NCBI RefSeq assembly: GCF_945859685.1 | Contig: NC_079147.1 | Coordinates: forward strand, 283,813,679 to 283,877,678 | Source: Eupeodes corollae | Taxonomy: Eukaryota > Arthropoda > Insecta > Diptera > Syrphidae | Length of the DNA: 64,000 nt | Direction of reading: 5' to 3' | Shown: positions 36,330 through 46,989 of the stretch, one piece after another | How the letters are laid out: each line of letters opens with the position of its first letter | How positions within the stretch are numbered: position 1 is the first letter of the stretch | Notes under the pieces: model-generated | Databases searched by the model: none | Told to the model about the DNA's origin: nothing | Seen by the model: only the letters and a program-made list of their open reading frames with translations | Translations under genes and position numbers: made by a program

Positions 36330-36645
36330 TTTCAAAAATTAAATATATGTTCATATAATATAACTGGTCTCAAAAGTAAGCTTTTAATTCCGTTTTTTTT
36401 TTTAATATTTACATCAATTTGATGTTATAATTCTAATAGAAACTTTTATTGAAGAAAAGAATCAAAATAAATGTCTAAAAAATTTCAAAGACTTTAAAGT
36501 AATGTTTACACCCGCGATAAGATTAAATTTGCATGAAAGAGCCAGTGGGGGTATTTTATATTGAATTAGAAAATCTTTATGGGGTAATCTTATTAATTTT
36601 AAAGTTATTGAATCTAAAATTATTTTTCATATGGTTAGCAACAAC
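36330..36645 (+). pseudogene. LINE endonuclease, N-terminal half
   Basis: Starts LNICSYNITGLKSKL, the conserved first strand of APE-like LINE endonucleases. In shifted frames it gives a Glu-bearing IILIETFIEE motif and FKVMFTPAIRLNLHERASGG, the expected order for this domain. It is cut at 36645 by the RTE insertion and resumes at 38757. Confidence 0.6.
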
Positions 36646-38752
36646 CTTACTTACTTACTTAAGGTGGCGCTACAGTCCGGGGCGGACCTGGGCCTCAACC
36701 AACAAGCGTCTCCAGCCAGCTCGGACCCTAGCTAGCTGTCTCCAGTTTCGCACGCCAAGTTGGTTGAGGTCCTCTCCCACCTGGGTGCGCCACCTGAGTC
36801 GCGGTCTTCCTCTACTGCGCCGTCCCTCGGGATTGGATTCGAAGACCTTCCAGGCTGGAGCGTTGATGTCCATCCGCTCTACATGACCTAGCCATCTAAG
36901 CCGTTAAACTTTAATTCTGTTAACTAGGTCAGTGTCGCTGTACAGCTCGTACAGTTTGTCGTTATATCTTCTCCTCCATTTTCCATCTATGCGTACGGGC
37001 CCAAAAATCACCCGAAGAATTTTTCTCTCGAAGCATCCTAAGACGCTCTCATCTTTCTTTGACAGGGTCCAGGCCTCAGCGCCATAAATGACAACCGGGA
37101 TGATGAGTGTCTTATAGATGGTGATTTTACATGCTCGAGAGAGGACTTTACTTCTAAATTGCCTTCTAAGTCCAAAGAAGCAGCGATTTGCAAGAGTTAT
37201 TCTTCGTTTGATTTCAGCGCTGGTGTCGTTGTCTGCCATGATGACGTTTTGTCCAATACGTCGTCGTTCAGTGTCCTTTTTTGATGACAGCATATACTTG
37301 GTCTTGTCCTCATTGACCACTAAACCCATCTTCTTCGCTTCCGTCGCAATGCTCAAAAACGCTCCACTGACATCACGCTTTGATCTTCCAATTATGTCAA
37401 TATCATCTGCGTATCCGAGTAATTGGATGGATCTTTGGAAGATTGTGCCTCTAGTGTTGACGTTTGAGTTTTGCACAATTCTTTCCAGAACGATGTTGAA
37501 GAAGTCGCATGACAGTGCATCGCCTTGTCTAAAACCTTTTTTGACATCAAATGCATCGGTAAGATCTTTTCCGACCTTGATAGAGCAGCGTGCATTCTCC
37601 ATCGTCATTCTGCACAAACGTATAAGTTTGACAGGGATGCCAAAACTAGACATTGCTCGGTAGAGCTCTTCCCTATAGATGCTGTCATACGCGGCTTTAA
37701 AATCGATAAAGAGATGGTGGGTATCGATTTGAAGCTCCTGGGTTTTTTCCAAGATCTGCCGTAGTGTGAATGACTTTCCTGGTCTGAAGTCACACTGATA
37801 AGGACCAATCAGGTTGTTGACGAATGGCTTCAGACGTTCACATAACACGGCAGAGAGGATCTTATACGCAATGTTAAGGAGACTGATGCCTCTGTAGTTG
37901 GCGCAGTTTAGAGGGTCTCCTTTCTTATGTATCGGGCACACTATGCTGAGATTCCACTCATCGGGCATGCTTTCTTCCGACCATATTTTGCAGATGAGTT
38001 GGAGCATGCTCCCTACCAAGTCATCGCCTGCTGCTTTGAATAGTTCGGCGGTGATGCCGTCAGCTCCAGCAGCTTTGTTTGACTTAAGTTTAGATATAGC
38101 TATCTTCACTTCGTCAAGGTCGGGTAGGCGGAATTGTTGATCTGCGTCGCCGAGGTTGAGTGGTTCTATCTCCCTTACAGCGGAATTCGGTTCTTCATCG
38201 CCGTTATATAATTTGGAGAAGTGATCTTTCCATATTCTCAGCATCGACTGTGGTTCTACTACGATGTTCCCTTGATCGTCTTTACAGGCTTCGGTTCGTG
38301 GCTGGTACCCTTGGGAGGTTTTTTTTACCTTTTGGTTAAATTTACGAACCTCATTCCTGTTGTGACATCCCTCTATCTCCTCAATCGAGCGCTTCTCATG
38401 CTCTCTTTTTTTCCATCTAAGAAGCCGGTGTTCCTCTCTCCTCTTCTGCTCGTAGAGCTCGCGAGCAGCTCTAGTCCTTTTGTGCAGCGCCGTATTGTAT
38501 GCCTCTTGTTTCGCTGTCAACAGTGAATCCGTCCGTATCCGAGGCTTGTTGTTGCTTCGAAACTATGATGTTTTTTACGTGGCCAGGAAGTCACCCCGAC
38601 GGCACAACCCCCAACCTGGAGGGCCAGATCCTTAGTATAACTCTAAGGAAGGGGAGCCGGATAAACCGCTCCTTATAGGCCTGGGCTCCGAATATGTCGA
38701 AGAAGCCCTATAAGTAGTTCGACCTTACTGGAACTGTAGACGCCACCGTTGA
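36646..38752 (-). mobile_element. RTE-type LINE, copy B, endonuclease deleted
   Basis: Minus-strand copy of the same family as 19651-21705. The tail is CTTACTTACTTACTTAAGG (plus strand) at 36646-36664, the short-repeat 3' end typical of RTE elements. The RT domain is complete, but about 1.03 kb with the endonuclease is missing: at 38517 the sequence jumps to a point matching 21361 in copy A. The 5' end matches copy A up to about 38752 and then returns to the host LINE. This is the best preserved coding DNA among the mobile elements here. Confidence 0.85.
36670..38520 (-). pseudogene. RTE reverse transcriptase, one premature stop
   Basis: A 538-codon open frame (38520-36904) runs in order: basic coiled linker (RAARELYEQKRREEHRLLRW), NKAAGADGITAELFKAAG, CPIHKKGDPLNCANYRGISL, FIDFKAAYDSIYREELYRAM (catalytic Asp), KKGFRQGDALSCDFFNIVL, LLGYADDIDIIG (catalytic YADD), INLANR-type thumb and KTLIIPVVIYGAEAWTLSK. 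A stop at 36906-36904 follows NRIKV. The same frame then continues through RLRWLGHV to the C-terminal domain (RSRGRPRLRWRTQVGEDLNQ) ending near 36670. All RT motifs look intact. It lacks the endonuclease, so it could not move by itself. Confidence 0.85.
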
Positions 38753-38756
38753 CTAA

Positions 38757-39200
38757 ATATAAACTATTATATTATTCCGATTTATTTAAATTAAATTGAT
38801 TGGCTAAGCGATTTCGGTGAACTAGTAGAATTTATGAATAATACTTCTCTTGACAATGTGTTAATCGTCCATGATTTAAATTCTAGAATTGGTAAATATC
38901 AAAATTCTTCCGCTAATATTTTAAGTGTTCCACTGGCCGAGAGTAGATGTTCTAGAGATATAATTTATAACCGTAACGGGCGGAGTTTAACTGAATTGAC
39001 GTTTTCGGTCTATTCGTTTTAAATGGGTCTTCTAATAGTGATGCATGTGGCGAATTCACTTTTGTTAGCAGGCAGGGACAATCCGTGATTGACTTTGTTG
39101 CGATTTCAGGGACTGGCTGAACATTATCGATGACTTTGAAGTTGCACTTGTCAACTGTTCGGCTCATTTTAGAATTGTTATTAAAATTCAGCTAACGGGG
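38757..39200 (+). pseudogene. LINE endonuclease, C-terminal half
   Basis: Resumes the host LINE after the RTE insertion. The piece at 38834-39022 has NVLIVHDLNSRIGKYQNSS (GDFNSRIG-like catalytic strand with the Gly changed to His) and IIYNRNGRSLTEL. A shifted frame then gives NSDACGEFTFVSRQGQSVID and VDFVA-type sequence, as in LINE endonucleases. Frameshifts near 39020 and 39115. Confidence 0.65.
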
Positions 39201-39239
39201 CCAAACCAGCTAGCTACACCTTCTAGTTTTAATAAGCTA

Positions 39240-40781
39240 AAGTGGTCGGAGAACAATGCAACACTTTATAGAAGCCTCCTCTCTCGGCACTTACTATCTC
39301 TGCGCAAACAATTCGCAGTGTCGTCTGAAGTGGTGTTGAAGAGTACACACACTTTTGTAGCTAAAAATGTATGATTTGATAAAGATTGCAGAAATCTCCG
39401 TAAACTTTCGTTTGTTTACTTTAAACTGTTTAGAACGACCAATTCTCAATTTTTCAAAAACATCTATCTTAGCGTTAATAATGATTTAAAAAAAATGTGC
39501 TCAGTTAAGAAAATCACCTATATAAGAACGTGGCGATAAAAAATTGGAAAAATGCACAAACTAAAACATATTTTGGGAGACAGTGCGCAATCAGGGTATG
39601 AGGTTCTCTTTAGAAGCTAATGAAGACCTTCATACCTTTGATTACGCGCTACCTGATACTAGAGTCAACGAGCTAGATTTAGAAGTCTCATTGCCCGGAT
39701 TGGAAGTAACGCTCCAAAAAATGAAAAATAGCAAGGCTCCTGGCCTAGACGGCATACCAGTCGAGTTTTATAAAAATATTAATATTGATTTCAAAAACTA
39801 CCTCGTGTCCTTTTATAACAAGTTGTACAATGATGGATGTGTACCTATCGATTTCAACGAATCTGTAATTTTTGCCAAGGTGATGCTAACGCTGCGGAAA
39901 ATTAAAGGGGTATTTAAATTTTAAATTCAATACGAAAAACTTTTACTGCAATCCTATATGAAAGGCTCATAAAATGGATTGAGAATAACAGTCTTTTGAG
40001 CATCTTTCAAGCCGGTTTCCGACCAGGTTTTTCAACCATGGATCATGTCTTTGCCATTTCAAGCATTACTCAACAATTTATAGATAGACTTGCTTTGTTG
40101 ATTTTAAAGCTGCATTTGATAAAGTCAAAAGACAAGCTTTAATTTACAAACTCTATTGTATTGGTTTGTCACAAAAGTTTCTCCAAGTGTATGCAAGTTT
40201 TATTTCATCAACAAATGCAAGGGTATGGGACGGTATCACATTTTCAAATCGATTTGAAACAACTTCAGGTGTTCCTCAAGGTTGTATCCTCAGCCGATTA
40301 TTATTTACCCTGTTTATATATATGATGTCTGCGATCTTCTTCCGGGTGGAGTTAATTTTGCTAACATTTTAATCAAACTCCTGTTGTACACGTACGATCT
40401 AGTTATGCTTGCTGATAATCCTTTCACGCTACAAATGTAAATAAACCGTCTAAGTTCATTTTGCGAGTCTTGGGGCTTGCAAATTAATATCCAAAAAACA
40501 AAGATTGTTGTATTTGAAAAGAGACAATTAAGAAGGCGAGCGGAAGAAAAATGGTCTCTAAATAATACACATATTGAGGTTTCACAGGAGTTTAAATATT
40601 TGGGTGCCCTCTTGACCTATAATTTAAGCTATCTAAAGCACTCTAAAGAAAAAAGCAATGAAGCTAAATTGGCACTTAACATAATGTGGCCAAAGTTTTT
40701 TTTCGAACCAAAATGTTGATTTAACGTCCAAGTACAAAGTTTGTAACGCGACAGTAAATGCGTGCATGGCATATGGCCTTC
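39240..40781 (+). pseudogene. LINE reverse transcriptase, cut by the hexamer array
   Basis: Pieces in several frames: 39583-39924 has VTLQKMKNSKAPGLDGIPVE and YNKLYNDGCVPIDFNESVI. A shifted segment near 40100 has FVDFKAAFDKVKRQALIYKL (catalytic Asp). Frame 40166-40372 has SGVPQGCILSRLLFTLFIYM. An AD-N box replaces the expected FADD at about 40405. Frame 40477-40719 has LQINIQKTKIVVF and EFKYLGALLTYNL. The thumb ACMAYGLQV ends exactly where the (AGTCTA)n array starts. Many stops. Confidence 0.75.
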
Positions 40782-42191
40782 AAGTCTTAGTCTAAGTCTA
40801 AGTCTAAGTCTAAGTCTAAGTCTAAGTCTAAGTCTAAGTCTAAGTCTAAGTCTAAGTCTAAGTCTAAGTCTAAGTCTAAGTCTAAGTCTAAGTCTAAGTC
40901 TAAGTCTAAGTCTAAGTCTAAGTCTAAGTCTAAGTCTAAGTCTAAGTCTAAGTCTAAGTCTAAGTCTAAGTCTAAGTCTAAGTCTAAGTCTAAGTCTAAG
41001 TCTAAGTCTAAGTCTAAGTCTAAGTCTAAGTCTAAGTCTAAGTCTAAGTCTAAGTCTAAGTCTAAGTCTAAGTCTAAGTCTAAGTCTAAGTCTAAGTCTA
41101 AGTCTAAGTCTAAGTCTAAGTCTAAGTCTAAGTCTAAGTCTAAGTCTAAGTCTAAGTCTAAGTCTAAGTCTAAGTCTAAGTCTAAGTCTAAGTCTAAGTC
41201 TAAGTCTAAGTCTAAGTCTAAGTCTAAGTCTAAGTCTAAGTCTAAGTCTAAGTCTAAGTCTAAGTCTAAGTCTAAGTCTAAGTCTAAGTCTAAGTCTAAG
41301 TCTAAGTCTAAGTCTAAGTCTAAGTCTAAGTCTAAGTCTAAGTCTAAGTCTAAGTCTAAGTCTAAGTCTAAGTCTAAGTCTAAGTCTAAGTCTAAGTCTA
41401 AGTCTAAGTCTAAGTCTAAGTCTAAGTCTAAGTCTAAGTCTAAGTCTAAGTCTAAGTCTAAGTCTAAGTCTAAGTCTAAGTCTAAGTCTAAGTCTAAGTC
41501 TAAGTCTAAGTCTAAGTCTAAGTCTAAGTCTAAGTCTAAGTCTAAGTCTAAGTCTAAGTCTAAGTCTAAGTCTAAGTCTAAGTCTAAGTCTAAGTCTAAG
41601 TCTAAGTCTAAGTCTAAGTCTAAGTCTAAGTCTAAGTCTAAGTCTAAGTCTAAGTCTAAGTCTAAGTCTAAGTCTAAGTCTAAGTCTAAGTCTAAGTCTA
41701 AGTCTAAGTCTAAGTCTAAGTCTAAGTCTAAGTCTAAGTCTAAGTCTAAGTCTAAGTCTAAGTCTAAGTCTAAGTCTAAGTCTAAGTCTAAGTCTAAGTC
41801 TAAGTCTAAGTCTAAGTCTAAGTCTAAGTCTAAGTCTAAGTCTAAGTCTAAGTCTAAGTCTAAGTCTAAGTCTAAGTCTAAGTCTAAGTCTAAGTCTAAG
41901 TCTAAGTCTAAGTCTAAGTCTAAGTCTAAGTCTAAGTCTAAGTCTAAGTCTAAGTCTAAGTCTAAGTCTAAGTCTAAGTCTAAGTCTAAGTCTAAGTCTA
42001 AGTCTAAGTCTAAGTCTAAGTCTAAGTCTAAGTCTAAGTCTAAGTCTAAGTCTAAGTCTAAGTCTAAGTCTAAGTCTAAGTCTAAGTCTAAGTCTAAGTC
42101 TAAGTCTAAGTCTAAGTCTAAGTCTAAGTCTAAGTCTAAGTCTAAGTCTAAGTCTAAGTCTAAGTCTAAGTCTATGTCTAAGTCTAAGTCT
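40782..42191. repeat. (GTCTAA)n hexamer satellite, 235 units
   Basis: 1,410 bp of AAGTCT units, exactly 235 copies. By eye only two bases deviate: 40788 in the second unit (TAGTCT) and 42175 in the third unit from the end (ATGTCT). On the minus strand the repeat is (TTAGAC)n, sharing the TTAG core of arthropod telomeric TTAGG. It lies inside a decayed LINE, so it is interstitial. The 478-codon Ser-Leu ORF across it is an artefact of the repeat. The extreme purity points to a young expansion. Confidence 0.97.
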
Positions 42192-42286
42192 AAAATAGTT
42201 TAAATACGCTGGTATTGGACTTTATTTAAAAATTTTCATTGATGATTTCCTTATTATGTATTTAATTAGGTTTTTAAAAAATTAAT

Positions 42287-42300
42287 TGGCGCCCAACGTG
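42287..42300 (+). other. tRNA-Lys-type primer binding site look-alike 1
   Basis: TGGCGCCCAACGTG matches the first 14 bases of the classic tRNA-Lys(1,2) primer binding site used by many LTR retrotransposons (Osvaldo- and gypsy-like elements). It is preceded by AT-rich sequence that could be an LTR end, but no LTR pair, gag or pol is visible nearby. Confidence 0.4.
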
Positions 42301-42439
42301 AAACATTTTTTGCAATTTATTGTATTTAAATTTTAAATATACGCAATTATGTTAAATATTGTTCAAATATGATTCTTTATCGAAGAATTCCAATAGAATC
42401 TTCATTCATATTTGCTTCTAAGAAATATTAATTAAAAAT

Positions 42440-42456
42440 AGCGCCCAACGTGGAAC
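42440..42456 (+). other. tRNA-Lys-type primer binding site look-alike 2
   Basis: AGCGCCCAACGTGGAAC lies 153 bp after the first copy and shares GCGCCCAACGTG with it; both follow a TTAATTAAAAA-like context. It could be the remnant of two LTR elements or solo-LTR junctions, or a local duplication. The coding parts are absent. Confidence 0.35.
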
Positions 42457-44800
42457 TTTTGTTTTGGTGCGGTGGATGGCTATTTCCCATTTTTTTTGTC
42501 TAAATATCTTAGATAAATAAATAATAATTGCTTATTATACAAACTACAAATATAGGTAACCATGGTAAGGTCTGGGATGCCCTAACCTGGAAAGAACCTC
42601 CAAAAATATATTGAACTTTAATGGATTTTTCATCCTATTTAAGTTTGCGTCTTTAAACTCATCAAAACCAAAAGTCATCAATATTGCCCTTTGAAGAACA
42701 ATTTGCAATAAACAATTATCCTTGAAATAGTAAAATTAATTGCCAGCCTTTCAATAAAATATATGTACATAAAGTTCAAGGCGTGCTGCAGAACATCAAG
42801 CATACCAACGCGTACACTAACTAATTTCGGCTTCTCCTTCTCCCTTTTCAAGTATTTTCAATGTCCGATGATTTCAATTCCAATAATAATAAATTATCCT
42901 TAAATACATACACAGAATACAACTGATGCAACTGACTCGTAAATCTGTCAATACTCGTAATGTTATAGCCTTTCATTCAACTCCATATTGATTTAAGCGT
43001 CGTCGTCGTCCGTTGTTAGAAAAGGACTAACATTTTTGAAATAAAACTACACATCAGACAATAGGAGTATGTGTTTGCTTGCATTGTCCTTAATACAAAC
43101 CGAACTATTTATTTTTGTACAGTTGGATTCACATTATTTTAATATCAATCTCCACCTCGCCCCTCATCATCGTTTCAATATTATTATCTATATGCCTCCA
43201 TCATCACCCATCACTATCACCATATCCTATTTTATTCCCTTTCCCGCTTAAATATGCAATCAAAAAAGAAAATTCTATTGTCTCTATTGAATTTGAGTTT
43301 GTCTCGCGTGGTATCGCAAGGATAATGCACTGCTTAACATCAGCAACAGCATAGAACAGAGGCATCAAGAAAAGAATTCAAAGGAACAAAAACAAAATCT
43401 CTCGTCCTTTCTCTCTGCGTTTATCCCTTTTATGATAAAAGAATAGAGGAATGCGGAATAAAATCATAGTTTTCAATTATTTATAAGGAGTAAATTTAAA
43501 TACCCTGCCTGAGTGAATCCTTTCTTGAAATCCTTTTAAGCTTGGTTGGTAGCGCGGTAGGAACCTATTCGCTATACACTTACTCCCATACTATAATGTG
43601 ATGATGGTAGGTAGCCGAAGCGCCCTCTTCTCTCGCTATATTATCTCATTTCTTCACGTGCAGCATACACAAAAAGGATAATAATGGTCGAATAGCACCG
43701 CGTATACAAGTTCAATGCGCTGCTTGGTGCACTAAGTGCTTCTTCTACGAAAAGTAGGAGGATGATGTGGAGTATGAGGAGGAGGAGCACCCACAAGAAC
43801 GAACTTGGTTTAATGTGTACTTAAGCTGGCGAGAGGGGAGGTGATGCTGATGGGATTCCACACACCGTTATGGTTCCTTAGGTGTGCATAAGTATACTGG
43901 AATGTTTATAATAGAAAGGGCTAACGCAGGGCCGCATCTGTCACAGGAGCTTTTGTGGAAGGCCAAAGGACTCGTTTTATGAAGGGCCGGAAACATTTAA
44001 TGACAAAAATCGCTATGACAGGAATAAGGCAGATATGTTAGGTACATTTATGCGTTCTAAGCTGTTGAACGATAGAAAGTGGGGTCCTACCTTACACTTG
44101 CCTTTATTCCTTGAAACAGTTTTCACTGTATGAATGAGTTTATTTAAGTAGATTAATCATAACAAATCCATCCCTGAGGCAATGAGAAAACCCTACTGCA
44201 TCACTTCACAATTTAGATGAAAAGGACGAAAAGAAATTGTAAATGCATCCGCATTCAACGTTGATGTTTTTATCTGCGATCCACATTCGCTCACAGAGAG
44301 AAAAAGAGAGTGGCAGTATAGTAAAGTAAAGGAACTGTGAAATTGCATTGAGGTACGCGGTACAAAAACAACAACAACAACATCATTCACATCAGTAACA
44401 GCAGCAGCAGTAATATCGTCAACGTTATATAAAGTCCTATGGCAGAAGCAAAATCCTTATAGCTATAAGGATGTTAAGGTAAGGTTATGAAGAAATATCC
44501 TTTGGAATGTGAATATGAATGTGTGACAATCCTGCGAGATGATGCAATTTAAAGTCATTCACATGTGAGAGAGGATTCTCCAGAACTGAATGCTTTTTGT
44601 ATCTTACATATACTTACAGATACTCATATATCCTTTCTATACCATGTTATGATGTATGTACCTATATTGCGGGATATGGCGGAAAGAGTATTGTGTCAAA
44701 ATATTTGTCAATGCATCACGCAAATGGAAAATTATTTATCTTAATAATGTGTCCTTGATGTTTAGAAATGTTAAGAAAACAACGAATTATTGTGTGAGAC

Positions 44801-44840
44801 GATGATGACGGTGACGGTAACGGTAACGGTGAGAATGACG
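44801..44840 (+). repeat. Short imperfect GGTRAC repeat
   Basis: GATGATGACGGTGACGGTAA followed by CGGTAACGGTGAGAATGACG: about five imperfect hexamer units. Confidence 0.6.
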
Positions 44841-45929
44841 TAAGGTTTATTGTTTTAAATGCGGTTCGTTGGGTTGTGATAAGAGAGCATATATATATAT
44901 GTAGGTATATTGCCAACATTGAAACACCTTAACATTTATTTATAGATTTTATTCAAAAATGATGCTGCGGTTTTTAGGTGCAGCATTAATAAATGCGATT
45001 TATTTTTATACAATTCCGGAAAAAAGCTCAAGATCACGGCAAACATTGTACTTCAGGGTTACATTTTAATGGTTTCGGTCTTACTTTGACCTTAAAGATT
45101 TAGACTTTAAAGACTTAAAAAAGCCAGTTTTAATAAAAGTTTCCAAAGTCCTAATTCCAAATATCTACAAGGAATCGAAAAACCTGGGGTTTTGTCAAAA
45201 CAACGGGCTACAACAATAAAATTCTAAGTTAATCTTGAATGGCGCATACGACTTCCATTCTCTAAATAATTTTTTTTTCCAAGAGTTTAAGTTTTTTTTA
45301 ACATTTTATTTATAGCCGTCCTAGAAAGTGCTTCAGGACTACTGTTTTTGCGATGTGTGACTTGAAGACTTTTACTTTTTTTTTTTTGGTAGTGAATTTG
45401 ATCAATTACTCTGTTTCTTTCAATAACATATTAAATATTTTTCTATTGCTTCCGAAGGGTATCCCCATAGAACTGTTATTTTGTTTTCTCAAAAACTGAT
45501 GAAATGATCTCATTTTTTTTTTTTTTTTTTCCATGAACAAGCTTTTATAGTGTCCGTGATTGCGTTTACTGTAAATTGCTCTGAAAAGATACCCAGTTGC
45601 TTCGTTAAGGCATTTCCCCATAACATATCATTCACTTTCACTTTTGCAATTAGGTGGTACAGTGACTCTTTCCAGTAATTTAAATCAGAGTTTTCTAGTT
45701 TTAGGATGTTTCATCTGTCGAATTTTTGTGAAGTGCCCCTATGTTCGGTAACCGGTAATTACCCATAATCAATCTGACTCAGTCACGTTTCCAACATAAC
45801 TATATTGTTAGCGTATTTGGTGGTTACTTTTTATTTGCGTGCAATACTTTTGTTTGAGTAACACCTAAACCAAGATGCGCTGATGGCAGCTTTTGCACTC
45901 GTAAGTTCTTATCTCAGATGCGTTTGTAT

Positions 45930-46039
45930 ATTTACATTTTTTGTCAAGTTTACTCCAAAATATTTGAATTCTTTGACTATCTCTATATTCTCACCATTTT
46001 TGGTCTATCTCTTCCGTTCTTGAAAGAACGTTAAAGCGA
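45930..46039 (-). pseudogene. Possible LINE RT thumb fragment
   Basis: On the minus strand this reads NGENIEIVKEFKYFGVNLTK, the palm-thumb motif (FKYLGV) of many LINE RTs. It continues with one stop into ELTSAKAAISAHLGLG near 45890. It lies head-to-head with the CR1-like copy at 46040. Too short to classify. Confidence 0.4.
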
Positions 46040-46778
46040 GATATACCCCCATTGCCATTATCCATGGATGTCACTTGCATCAATGAGACTGAACACCTCG
46101 ATATTCTCGGTATGTGTGTCACCAACCACCTCTTATGGAATGATCACATACGCGATGTCGCCAAAAATGCCGCAAGGTGTTTGGGTTTTCTTAGGCGATG
46201 CAAGAAATATTTCACCCCTTCTGATCTGGCTGTTATCTACAAGAGTTACATACGTCCAAAGCTTGAGTATAACTCCCATCTCTGGGCTGCTGCTCCTGCA
46301 ACTTACTTAAGCCTCTTGGATAGTATTGAACGTAGAGCATTTAAATTGATAGGTGATAATATCATCATAAGTTCATTTACTTCGCTTGAACATCGTCGTA
46401 AGGTCTCTTGTCTGACCCTTTTTTACCGTTATTTTAACGGCTTATGCTCTAGTGAAATAGCCAGTTGCATTCCTCCCCTTAAATAGTTCAACCGTAATAC
46501 TCGCGCTTCTAGGAATGCTCATCAGTATACCCTCGAGCCCAACTTCGGTCGAACTGTCAAATACAGAGATTAGTTCTTTAGCCGTACTACGCGAATGTGG
46601 AATGCCTTACCACACTCTGTCTTTCCTAGTCATTGCAATATTCAGGAATTCAAAACCAATGTGCACCGACATCTCCTTTTAAACCCTCTCTCCTCTTCCT
46701 AGTGCTCACACTGTGCATCTGCATAAAAAGGGTAGTAATATCCCCTTGAGTGTGTGTTTATTATAAAAAAAAAAAACG
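46040..46778 (+). mobile_element. CR1-like LINE, 3' end copy
   Basis: The last part of an RT ORF plus 3' UTR and an A12 tail (46764-46776). The same family is seen at 57240-58812 (close match in the HDCAL-type C-terminal region and in the 3' end TAATATCCCCTTGAGTGTG) and, inverted, at 49020-50930. Strongly 5' truncated, as usual for LINE insertions. Its tail abuts mariner transposase sequence at 46779. Confidence 0.75.
46052..46680 (+). pseudogene. CR1-like RT C-terminus
   Basis: An open frame of 144 codons (46052-46486) contains ILGMCVTNHLLWNDHIRDVA, LGFLRRCKKYFTPSDLAVIY, YIRPKLEYNSHLWA (the thumb motif Y-x-x-W) and SLEHRRKVSCLTLFYRYFNG. After a stop at 46484 the frame continues FNRNTRASRNAHQYTLEP and RTTRMWNALPHSVFP, the usual CR1 C-terminus. 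The catalytic RT core is absent because of 5' truncation. Confidence 0.8.
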
Positions 46779-46989
46779 GTCAATTGGCCGCCTAGATCGT
46801 GCGATTTAACAACTTCGGGCTATTTTTTGTGCGCCTATTTTAAAGCTCAGGTCTATACAGACAAGCCTGCTTCAATTGACGCATTGGAAGACATTGTAGG
46901 AAAGAGTATGCCAACATTGGACTAAGCGGATGGACCGTTTGAGGCGAAGTCAAGGTCAACATTTGCATGAAATAACTTTTAAAAATTAA
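46779..46989 (+). pseudogene. Mariner/Tc1-type transposase, C-terminal fragment
   Basis: Reads VNWPPRSCDLTTSGYFLCAY (ancestral type LTPLDYFLW; the last catalytic Asp is lost), then FKAQVYTDKPASIDALED. After a one-base shift it reads MDRLRRSQGQHLHEITFKN and ends at TAA 46987-46989. These are hallmark motifs of the DDE transposases of the Tc1/mariner superfamily. The N-terminal two thirds are absent, replaced at 46778 by the tail of the CR1-like copy. Confidence 0.75.

Larger units (their letters stand above)
35200..40781 (+). mobile_element. LINE with ORF1 and ORF2, interrupted by an RTE copy
   Basis: A plus-strand non-LTR element read in pieces: ORF1 remains at 35478-36170, endonuclease start at 36330-36645, endonuclease end at 38757-39200 and RT at 39240-40781. 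The endonuclease is split by the minus-strand RTE copy at 36646-38752; with that removed the domain is collinear. The element stops at 40781, where the hexamer array begins in the middle of the RT thumb codons. It carries frameshifts and stops throughout and is inactive. The clade is uncertain (CR1/L2/Jockey-like). The 5' boundary is approximate. Confidence 0.7.
42192..45925. other. Gene-free DNA after the satellite
   Basis: No supported gene. It includes two primer-binding-site look-alikes (42287, 42440), a short GGTAAC/GGTGAC run at 44801-44840 and several blocks with near-balanced composition at 43500-44700. The latter look like unique intergenic DNA with many CA- and GATG-rich words. The 45250-45900 part contains T-runs and possibly LINE-derived sequence on the minus strand, too decayed to read. 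Confidence 0.5.

Noticed and set aside
40762..42198. 478-codon Ser-Leu repeat ORF
   Set aside because: It is only the translation of the AGTCTA hexamer array, which happens to lack stops in that frame.
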